Positions 45,374-52,427 of a stretch of DNA of 64,000 bases are shown here, piece by piece; position 1 is the first letter of the stretch; every line of letters begins with the position of its first letter. A model generated the notes under the pieces. It saw nothing but the letters and a program-made list of their open reading frames with translations, did no database searches and had not been told where the DNA came from. The DNA is from Novosphingobium sp. AP12 (GTDB lineage Bacteria > Pseudomonadota > Alphaproteobacteria > Sphingomonadales > Sphingomonadaceae), in assembly GCF_000281975.1 (NCBI RefSeq), contig NZ_AKKE01000009.1, positions 242,607 to 306,606 on the forward strand, read 5' to 3'. Both the position numbers and the translations under genes were made by a program.

Positions 45374-46641
45374 ATCTCGGCGATCCAGCGACGTAGCGCC
45401 TTGCCGCGCAGGCGGCGCCCGAAACCTGCGCGGATGCGGGCATTGCGGGCCATGTCGTAGTTCGAGAGGCCGGGGAATGCGTTGTACCAGACCTGCGTCG
45501 GTATCTGGTGGTGGAAAAGGTAGCGCTTGAAGTCCTGCTCACGCCGCGCGCCGCCGACGATCAGCCAGTCGGTACGAGGATAGCCAAGGCCGTTGGAGAA
45601 CGACAGGTTCAACCCGAACGCGACCTTGTTGATGAAGTCGTCGTTATAGGCCTCGCGGCTGCCGTCGTAGTTGCTGGCGAAATAGACGCGCCGCCGATCG
45701 TCAAGGAATGTCCAGCTCGCGAAGTGGATCGTGTTGACTCGCGCCAGCCGCCCCTTGCGGTAGATGTGGCGCGCGCCCCAGTCGATCACCCACAGGATCA
45801 CGACCGTCAGCCAGCGCCGGAACAGCCCAGGCTTGAGCGAGCCTATGGCGCCGTACTGGTTGGCGATGTCGTGATCCTCATGCGCGGACAGCATCCGGTT
45901 GCGCTCTCGGTCAGGCACCGGCGCCAGCACCGGGTCGCTCCGTTCGCGGCGGCGCAGCACCAAAACGAACGGGACAAGACCGACGAGGATCAGCGGCAGC
46001 AGCAGCAGGCCGAGCGCCGGCAAAAGCGTGAAATGCGCGACGTCGCCGAGGCTCGCCATCAGGGTCTTGCCCTCAAGCGGCGTCAGCCGGACGGTGCGCC
46101 CCGCCTCGGCGAGGATAGTCCGCAGCGTTTCAGAGTCTGCGCTGCCGTTCGCAAGACGTGCGGCGCGCAAGATGCGGTGCAGCTCGGCCTCCTCGGCAAT
46201 CTGGCGCACGCCTCGGCCGCGCCAGTTCACGTAGTTCGCGGCTACTGGCACGCGGTGGCGGCGCATCCATTCGGCAAGGTCGGTCCCGTCGTCGAAGTCG
46301 ATGCAGAACGAGAAGATGCGCCGGAGGCCCGGTCCTGCCAGTACCGTCAGGGCCTCCACGAACTGCGCTTCATCCCCGTCGAAATCGGCGATGAAGGCGA
46401 GGCGCACGGGCTCGTGAACAGGCAGGCTCTCGGCCAGCGCGATGCGGTCCGGCAGCGAGGGATCATCGAGCACCACGAACCGCGCGAAATGCACCTGTCC
46501 GAGCCGGCCGAACGTGACCAGCGCGTTGTCGGGGTCGGCCTGTCCCGGCGCCAGCGTCATAGTCGCCAGCAGCCCCTCCAGTTCCGCGCGCCGCCCGTGG
46601 CGGATCGGCGCGGCGACGAAGAGGTGCCCTTGCCGGACCAT
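45370..46641 (-). CDS. Unrecognised membrane protein with internal duplication, DyP partner
   Basis: 423 residues, family not recognised. The two ends resemble each other: HFARFVVLDD (51-60) and HFASWTFLDD (306-315); LAFIADFDG (81-89) and VYFASNYDG (319-327); LAEWMRRHRVPVAANYV and FKRYLFHHQIPTQVWYN. Between them lie a hydrophobic segment (about 201-229) and a weaker one (275-290). The repeats look like ferredoxin-like/dimeric alpha-beta barrel halves, the fold also used by DyP and chlorite dismutase, which is a structural guess. It is co-translated with the DyP gene and 10 bases after the 146-residue gene, so it probably works with the peroxidase at the inner membrane. Confidence 0.8.
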   Translation of the reverse strand: MVRQGHLFVAAPIRHGRRAELEGLLATMTLAPGQADPDNALVTFGRLGQVHFARFVVLDDPSLPDRIALAESLPVHEPVRLAFIADFDGDEAQFVEALTVLAGPGLRRIFSFCIDFDDGTDLAEWMRRHRVPVAANYVNWRGRGVRQIAEEAELHRILRAARLANGSADSETLRTILAEAGRTVRLTPLEGKTLMASLGDVAHFTLLPALGLLLLPLILVGLVPFVLVLRRRERSDPVLAPVPDRERNRMLSAHEDHDIANQYGAIGSLKPGLFRRWLTVVILWVIDWGARHIYRKGRLARVNTIHFASWTFLDDRRRVYFASNYDGSREAYNDDFINKVAFGLNLSFSNGLGYPRTDWLIVGGARREQDFKRYLFHHQIPTQVWYNAFPGLSNYDMARNARIRAGFGRRLRGKALRRWIAEI

Positions 46642-46651
46642 CCCCGGCGGC

Positions 46652-47092
46652 TCAGTCGTCGCCGAACTCGAGCGCGAAATCGATCAGGCGGTGCTTGTCC
46701 CAATAGACCTTGCCGAGATAGACGCCCGGCTCGACCATGCGGATCTCGTCACGGACGTGCGAGGCGAGCAGCGAAGTGTCGGAGTAGTCGAGGACGATGC
46801 ATTCCTTGCCGTCGAGCCAGCTCGGTTCCTTGTAGACTTTCGCGACGATGGCCTTGAGGCCGAACGGCAGGATCGCATTGCGCAGGAACCCGCGATCCGC
46901 ATCGAACACCTTGCCCTGCCAGGCGAAGATGTTGATGAGTTTGGCGATCTCGTCGGAAACCGAGGTCCCCGGGGCAATGATCGCGGTGCCCTTGGCCTCG
47001 CCGTCGGGGATCGGTCCCGCTTGGTGCGCGGAGAAGACCGCGTCCAATTCGGCCTGCTCCATCTTCAGCCATTCCGAAACCAGACGTCCCAT
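46652..47092 (-). CDS. Unrecognised 146-residue protein of the peroxidase operon
   Basis: First gene of the minus-strand operon with the 423-residue protein and DyP peroxidase. GGGAGG 6 bases before the ATG is an excellent ribosome site. No signal or membrane segment. The C-terminal half (LDGKECIVLDYSDTSLLA, EPGVYLGKVYWDKHRLIDF) has the alternating pattern of a beta-barrel or cupin-like lipid-binding fold. I do not recognise the family and suggest only that it supports the oxidative cluster. Confidence 0.72.
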   Translation of the reverse strand: MGRLVSEWLKMEQAELDAVFSAHQAGPIPDGEAKGTAIIAPGTSVSDEIAKLINIFAWQGKVFDADRGFLRNAILPFGLKAIVAKVYKEPSWLDGKECIVLDYSDTSLLASHVRDEIRMVEPGVYLGKVYWDKHRLIDFALEFGDD

Positions 47093-47380
47093 AGCGATCC
47101 TCCCAAATCAGCTTTTCACGCATGCTCCGCAAATCTGACAGGAGCAGGGCCCCTGCGAAGTACCGAAAACAAGGATAAGGCCATATCGCGAAGTCCTATA
47201 GTGAAAACTCCCGTTCGATTTAGAGAATTGGAGGAAAATCACGAAGTCCAGGGCAGCTATCGGAGCAAGCAGAGCAGCGGTTACCTCGTCCAGGGAAATT
47301 CCGACGACCACAGGCGCACGACGTTCTTCGACTGCCGCTTCGACGTGGACGGCCGGTTCCTCAGCGTGAAACTGGCCCCT
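47093..47380. other. Intergenic region with possible gene relic
   Basis: 288 bases between the peroxidase operon and the sugar operon. On the plus strand a frame from GTG 47201 gives about 60 protein-like residues (for example RTTFFDCRFDVDGRFLS) and then runs antisense into the neighbouring reductase gene, so it may be the stump of a broken gene. A GCAGGG-C-CCCTGC palindrome lies near 47144-47156. Base composition is less GC-rich than either side. The promoter of the minus-strand peroxidase operon must be here. Confidence 0.35.
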
Positions 47381-48253
47381 TTACCCCGCCCGCAGAGGCT
47401 CCACGATCGAGGCAATATCCTGCGTTCCGTGACCTGCCTCATCCGCTTCGACGAACCGCTGCCGCGCTGCCGCCGCTATGGCCGAGACGATGCCGACCTC
47501 TGTGAGCGCCTGCCCCGCATAGCCGAGATCCTTCGCCATCAGCGGCACCAGGAAATGCGGGTCGTAGGCCCGGTCGAGCATCCGGCGCGACACGGCCTTG
47601 AGCAGCGGGCTGGCAGGCGCTCCATCGGTCAAAATCGACATCGCCTGTTCCACGTCGAGCCCCCGCTTCTCGAACAGCGCCACCGCTTCCGCGAGGCTGG
47701 CGGCCTGGACGCCGCACAGGAAGTTGTTGGCGAGCTTGACGGTCGCGCCGCTCCCGACCGGGCCGAGATGCACCGCTGCGCTGCCCATCGCCTCGAACAC
47801 GGGGCGAGCAGCGGCGAGGACCTCGCCGTCTCCGCCCACGAGGAAGCGGAGCGCGCCCTGCGCGGCCTGGTCGCGGCTGCCGGTGACCGGGGCTTCGAGG
47901 CAGCGGATGCCGCGCGCTTCGGCCAGCTCTGCGAGCTCAGTCACCCAGCCGCCGGTGAGCGTGCTGGAATCGATGGCGATGGCGCCCTCGGCCATCGCCG
48001 CGAAAGCGCCGTCCTCGCCTGTCCAGACAGCGCGGGACACGGTGTCGTCAGCCAGCATGGCGACCACCACGTCCGCACCCTTCGCTGCGTCGCCCGGCGT
48101 CGATCCGACGCGCGCACCGGCGTCGGCCAGCGGTCCGGCCTTGTCGGCGCTGCGGTTCCAGACGGAGACTTCGAAGCCCGCGGCCAGTAGCTGCCGCGCC
48201 ATGCCCGAACCCATGATCCCAAGGCCGAGCACGGCTACCTTCATCGTCGTCAT
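47381..48253 (-). CDS. NAD(P)-dependent reductase, 3-hydroxyisobutyrate dehydrogenase family
   Basis: 290 residues: Rossmann motif VAVLGLGIMGSGMARQLL, substrate motif EAPVTGSRDQAAQGAL, catalytic Lys in GSGATVKLANNFLCG. Beta-hydroxyacid dehydrogenases of this kind include tartronate semialdehyde reductase and 3-hydroxyisobutyrate dehydrogenase. Last gene of the TonB receptor-GH39-MFS-dehydratase operon; its start overlaps the dehydratase stop by 4 bases. It likely reduces or oxidises a small hydroxyacid/aldehyde formed downstream of the sugar-acid dehydratase (inference). Confidence 0.87.
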   Translation of the reverse strand: MTTMKVAVLGLGIMGSGMARQLLAAGFEVSVWNRSADKAGPLADAGARVGSTPGDAAKGADVVVAMLADDTVSRAVWTGEDGAFAAMAEGAIAIDSSTLTGGWVTELAELAEARGIRCLEAPVTGSRDQAAQGALRFLVGGDGEVLAAARPVFEAMGSAAVHLGPVGSGATVKLANNFLCGVQAASLAEAVALFEKRGLDVEQAMSILTDGAPASPLLKAVSRRMLDRAYDPHFLVPLMAKDLGYAGQALTEVGIVSAIAAAARQRFVEADEAGHGTQDIASIVEPLRAG

Positions 48254-49428
48254 CCGATCACCTTGAAGCGCGAGAGGGCGTCCTCGTCGATTTCGAGGCC
48301 GAGCCCCGGGAGGTTGTCGTCAAGGTCGATGTAGCCGTCAACCGCCTGCGGCTCGCCCTTGAAGATGTACCAGAACAGTTCGTTGCCGACCTCCACGTCC
48401 ACCATCGGGAAGTATTCCGCAATGGGCGAGTTCAGGCTGGCCATGACGACGTGGTAGTTGTGCATCTGTCCGGCGTGCGGGACGACGGGGATGGAGTAGG
48501 CTTCGGCCAGCGCCTGGATCTTGCGCGCGGCGGTGATGCCGCCGACCCGGTTGGTGTCGAACTGGAAGTAGTCGAGCGCCTTGGCCTCGATCATCTGGCG
48601 GAAGCCGTAGCTGGAGAACTCGTGCTCGCCCGCCGCGATGGGGGTGGTGCCGAAGCGGCGCAGCTCGTGGTAGCCGTTGATGTCGTCGGGGATGATCGCT
48701 TCTTCCAGCCAGCGCAGGTTGAACGGCTCGATCAGTCGCATCATGCGCTTGGCGTAGTCGAGGCTCCAGCCCATGTAGGCGTCGGCCATGATGTCGATCT
48801 CGTCGCCCACCGCCTCACGCACGGTGCGGATAAGCTCGACGTTGCGCGCCATGCCCTCGGCGCCGTCGATCGGGCCCCAGCCGAAGCGCAGCTTCATCGC
48901 CTTGTAGCCTTCCGCCTTGTAGCGCGTGGCTTCCGCCGCGAGTTCGTCGAGCGGGATCGAGTAGAGGCGGCTGGCGTAGACCGGGATCTTCGCCTTGGTG
49001 CGCCCGCCCAGCAGGCGGAACACCGGCTGCTTCGCCGACTTGCCCATGAGGTCCCAGATGGCGATGTCGAGCGCCGAGATGGCGACCAGCGCCACGCCCT
49101 TGCGCCCGAACGCCATCGTCTTACGGTACATGTGCTGCCACAGGAACTCGCTGTCCCACGGGTCCTGCCCGATCAGCAGCGGGGCGAGATACTGGTCGAT
49201 CAGCTGCTTGGTGACGAGCGGCGCGAGCGCGGCATTGCCGATGCCGACGAGGCCCTGGTCGGTGAATATCTCGACGATCAGCCAGCCGTGGAACGTGAAG
49301 GTTCCCATCGTCTCGGGCGACAGCATCGGCGAGACGAGGTCCATCGGGTTGGTGCAGAAATGCGGCGGGAGCGCCACGGTGTCGCCCTGCCACTGGACGA
49401 CGCGGGTGCGGACTTCGGTGATCTTCAA
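48250..49428 (-). CDS. rhmD: Enolase-superfamily sugar-acid dehydratase, L-rhamnonate dehydratase-like
   Basis: 392 residues of the mandelate racemase subgroup. Closest features are those of L-rhamnonate dehydratase: HFCTNPMDLVSPML near the N-terminus, FGWGPIDGAEGMARNVEL, FQFDTNRVGGIT, PHAGQMHNYH and DVEVGNELFWYIF. Metal ligands appear in MADAYMGW, EEAIIPDD and AGEHEF, the acid/base His in VPHAGQ. It would convert an aldonate (rhamnonate or similar) into a 2-keto-3-deoxy acid. Overlaps by 4 bases on both sides (MFS upstream, reductase downstream). Substrate is inferred and other 6-carbon aldonates are possible. Confidence 0.85.
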   Translation of the reverse strand: MKITEVRTRVVQWQGDTVALPPHFCTNPMDLVSPMLSPETMGTFTFHGWLIVEIFTDQGLVGIGNAALAPLVTKQLIDQYLAPLLIGQDPWDSEFLWQHMYRKTMAFGRKGVALVAISALDIAIWDLMGKSAKQPVFRLLGGRTKAKIPVYASRLYSIPLDELAAEATRYKAEGYKAMKLRFGWGPIDGAEGMARNVELIRTVREAVGDEIDIMADAYMGWSLDYAKRMMRLIEPFNLRWLEEAIIPDDINGYHELRRFGTTPIAAGEHEFSSYGFRQMIEAKALDYFQFDTNRVGGITAARKIQALAEAYSIPVVPHAGQMHNYHVVMASLNSPIAEYFPMVDVEVGNELFWYIFKGEPQAVDGYIDLDDNLPGLGLEIDEDALSRFKVIG

Positions 49429-50705
49429 TTCAGGACCCTTCCTGTGAAATCGAGTTGTGTGATGCGGGGAATGGTGATGCAGATCAGCGCGAACGCGATC
49501 ATGTGGAGCATGGCCGCCACGGTCAGGACCGGGGTGTAGCCAAGCCCCATGTCGAGCGCCCAGCCGGCGGCCTGCCCCATGACGATGCCGCCGAAAGCCC
49601 CGCCAAGGCCAACCAGCCCGGCCAGCCGGCCAAGTGCGCTACGCGGTACGAGGTCGGTGGGCAGTGTCATCACCAGCGTCGACCAGCTCTGCTGACCGAA
49701 GAAGGCGAGGCTGAAGATGGCGATCACGGCAGCGACCGAAGCGGTCGTCGGCGCCAGCATCACCCACGGCATACAGGCGGCGCTAAGGCCCAACGCGATC
49801 TTGCGCGCGGCATTGACCGAGCGGCCGGAGGACAGCAGCCGGCTCGACAGCCAGCCGCCGCACAGGCTGCCGACGCCCGAGGCCGCATAGGGAATCCAGC
49901 CGATCGTGGCGGCCTGCTTGAGGTCGAAACCATGGGCTTCGAACAAATACTTCGGCAGCCAGAAGAGGTAGAAGTACCAGGCGCCGTCGCTGAGGAACTT
50001 GGCGCCGACCACCCCGCGCACTTCGCGGCGCGAGAGCAGCATCGCGAGGGTCGGAGCGGGGCCGGTCGCGATCTCCTCGTCCATGCTCTCCGGCGGCGTG
50101 CGATAAGTCAGGAACCACCAGAGCGCCCAGGCGAGGCCCAGCCCCCCGGTGAGGAAGAACACCCAGCGCCAGCTCGCGAGACCGAACCAGTTGCCATAGG
50201 CGAGCACCCCGGCGATCAGCGGCGGGGCGATCACCGCGCCGACCGCCGTGCCCGCATTGACGAGGCCCATGGCCGCGGCGCGGCGCTCGGGCGGGAACCA
50301 CTCGGCCACGGCGCGGGTGGCGGCGGGGAAGCCCCCGCCCTCGCCCATGCCGAGCAGCAGGCGGCTGACGACCAGCGCGGCGATCCCTCCTGCGAAACCG
50401 TGGCTTGCGCAGGCGAGCGACCAGAACACCATGATCGCCAGGAACCCGGCGCGGGTGCCCACCCGGTCGAGCAGCCAGCCGCCGCCAAGGTACATCAGCC
50501 CATACGTGGCGAGGAACGCGCTATCGAGGAAGGCCTTGGTCTGGTTGCCGATCGGGATGTCGGCCTCGATATACTTGATCGCCCAGGGCAGGGTCTGGCG
50601 GTCGAGGTAGCTGATGGCGATGGCGACGGCGATCATCACCGCGATAGCCCAGCGTCCCGCCATCACCCTTGCCCTCAAGCCGCCCGAAGCTGCCACGCTC
50701 GCCAT
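49425..50705 (-). CDS. MFS transporter, hexuronate/sugar-acid type
   Basis: 426 residues with about 12 membrane helices, anion:cation symporter (ExuT-like) branch of the major facilitator superfamily. Opening MIAVAIAISYLDRQTLPWAI and the loop GGGWLLDRVGTRAG are the family's helix 1 and loop 2-3; GMGEGGGFPAATRAVAEWF is helix 4 with its typical motif. Imports hexuronates, galactarate or related acids in relatives. Lies between GH39 (2-base gap) and the dehydratase, so it probably carries the released sugar or its acid across the inner membrane. Confidence 0.88.
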   Translation of the reverse strand: MASVAASGGLRARVMAGRWAIAVMIAVAIAISYLDRQTLPWAIKYIEADIPIGNQTKAFLDSAFLATYGLMYLGGGWLLDRVGTRAGFLAIMVFWSLACASHGFAGGIAALVVSRLLLGMGEGGGFPAATRAVAEWFPPERRAAAMGLVNAGTAVGAVIAPPLIAGVLAYGNWFGLASWRWVFFLTGGLGLAWALWWFLTYRTPPESMDEEIATGPAPTLAMLLSRREVRGVVGAKFLSDGAWYFYLFWLPKYLFEAHGFDLKQAATIGWIPYAASGVGSLCGGWLSSRLLSSGRSVNAARKIALGLSAACMPWVMLAPTTASVAAVIAIFSLAFFGQQSWSTLVMTLPTDLVPRSALGRLAGLVGLGGAFGGIVMGQAAGWALDMGLGYTPVLTVAAMLHMIAFALICITIPRITQLDFTGRVLN

Positions 50706-50707
50706 CC

Positions 50708-52390
50708 TTACTTCGCGTCGAGCACGAGCAGGGCCACGCCCTGACGGGGCAGGCGCAGCACCACGCTGGCGCCCTTGCCGCCTCGGCTAACCACGACCTG
50801 CTCGGCCTGCATCTTCGACGCCGCCTCGAGCTTCACGTACTGGTCCTGATCGGGCGACTGGGGCGAGCCCATCTTCTGCCAGGCGGCGAAGGTGTTGGCG
50901 TGGTCGCGGTCCACCCGCCACAGGCTGGCGTTAGCGGGCGCTCCCTTGAGCCCCTTGAGGTCGATCGTCACCTCCGCGTCCGGCCCGGCAACGTCGTCGT
51001 CGTGATAGTGCCAAAGCAGCAGCGCGACCTTGCCGTCCGCCGTGCGGGTGGCGATCGAGCCGACGTCGGCCGCGCCCTGCACGCCTTGCGCCATCACCGT
51101 ATCGAGCGGGACCTGCGCGGCGTTTGTGGTCGCCAGCTTGGTCTCACCGAGCTGGGCGAACATGCGGAACACGTTGAGCACCGGCAGATCGACGCCGTTG
51201 GTGGAAAGCTGGCGATAGCCTGCGAACCACGGCTGGTCCTCGAACTCGAAGGACCACGAGAGCACGCCTTCCAGGTTGACCTTGCGCTTGGCGGCCAGCT
51301 CCCAGATGCGCGCGAAGCTGGCGGCGGTGTAGCTGGAGTACATCGTGCCGTTGCGATAGTCGTTCTGAGGCCCCGGACAGGCCGCGCAGCCCTCGGGGTC
51401 GCTCTCGCCGATCACCACCGGCTTGCCCGCCAGCGCGGGGATCGACAGGACCTTGGTAAAGCCGCCGTCGGTCTCGCGCAGATGCGTGGCGATGCCCATG
51501 CGCACATGCCCGTCGACGAACGTGGGCTTGCCCTTGGCATGGAACGAGAGGAAGTCGGTCGGCGTGCCGACCTGCCCGGTCACGTAGTTCTTGCCCGAGG
51601 ATACGTGCTTCAGGAAGCCGTCCATGAAGGTCCCGCCCGGCCCCGCCACGTCGGGCCCGCCGACGCGCGCAGTGGGCAGCGCCTTGCGGATCGCGGCGAT
51701 GGCGTAGTCGTGGACCTTGTAGAATTCCTCTGGGCTGGCGGACCAGTAGAAGTTCGAGTTCGGCTCGTTCCAGACCTCGAAGTACCAGCGCTCAACCTCG
51801 GCCTTGCCGTAGCGCTCGATGTTGTGGAGCGTCCACTGGTGGACCAGCTCGGCCCACTTCTCGTAGTCCTTGGGGGGATAGGTCCAGCCGGTGGCGATCA
51901 GCTTGTAGTCGAAGCCGGGCCGCCACAGATGCTGATAGGGCGTGCCCTTGGGCGCGCTCGACAGAGCCTCGGGCATGAAGCCGATCTGGAGATAGGGCCG
52001 CACCCCGCGCGCGAGGTAGGCGTCGATGATACCGTCCACGACCTTCCAGTCGTAGATCGGCTTGCCGTCCTTGTCCTCGGTATAGGCGTTGGTGCTGCCC
52101 CACTTGAATGCGGGGGTGCCGTCGCCAGTGCTGAGCAGGTTATGGGCGCGGAAGTAGACCTGCCCCGACTTCAGCTCGCCCAGTTCGACCAGCAGCTTGC
52201 GGCCGTCCTTCATCGTCGCATAGTTCGGCTCGTCCGCGCCGAAGAAGCGCCAGACCGGCGGCAGCTTGCCGTCCGTGCGACCTGCATCGACGGTGACGGT
52301 CACCGGCCGCGCGGCCTCGGCCTGCGCGAAGGCCGGCATGGGCAGCGCCATCAGTGCGGCCACCGCCGTGATTGCCCTGGAAATCGTCAT
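50708..52390 (-). CDS. GH39-family glycoside hydrolase
   Basis: 560 residues with a signal peptide (AVAALMALPMPAFAQAEA). TIM-barrel catalytic domain with acid/base E209 in YFEVWNEPNSNF and nucleophile E329 in PVVIGESDPEG, followed by a beta-sandwich end. GH39 includes beta-xylosidases, iduronidases and enzymes found in loci for sulfated algal glycans. Periplasmic, 37 bases behind the TonB receptor gene, and ahead of transporter and dehydratase, so it should cut the oligosaccharide the receptor brings in. The bond specificity is not readable. Confidence 0.85.
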   Translation of the reverse strand: MTISRAITAVAALMALPMPAFAQAEAARPVTVTVDAGRTDGKLPPVWRFFGADEPNYATMKDGRKLLVELGELKSGQVYFRAHNLLSTGDGTPAFKWGSTNAYTEDKDGKPIYDWKVVDGIIDAYLARGVRPYLQIGFMPEALSSAPKGTPYQHLWRPGFDYKLIATGWTYPPKDYEKWAELVHQWTLHNIERYGKAEVERWYFEVWNEPNSNFYWSASPEEFYKVHDYAIAAIRKALPTARVGGPDVAGPGGTFMDGFLKHVSSGKNYVTGQVGTPTDFLSFHAKGKPTFVDGHVRMGIATHLRETDGGFTKVLSIPALAGKPVVIGESDPEGCAACPGPQNDYRNGTMYSSYTAASFARIWELAAKRKVNLEGVLSWSFEFEDQPWFAGYRQLSTNGVDLPVLNVFRMFAQLGETKLATTNAAQVPLDTVMAQGVQGAADVGSIATRTADGKVALLLWHYHDDDVAGPDAEVTIDLKGLKGAPANASLWRVDRDHANTFAAWQKMGSPQSPDQDQYVKLEAASKMQAEQVVVSRGGKGASVVLRLPRQGVALLVLDAK

Positions 52391-52427
52391 CGGGTCATCC
52401 TCTTGAAAGGGAGCGTCACGGGCGCGG

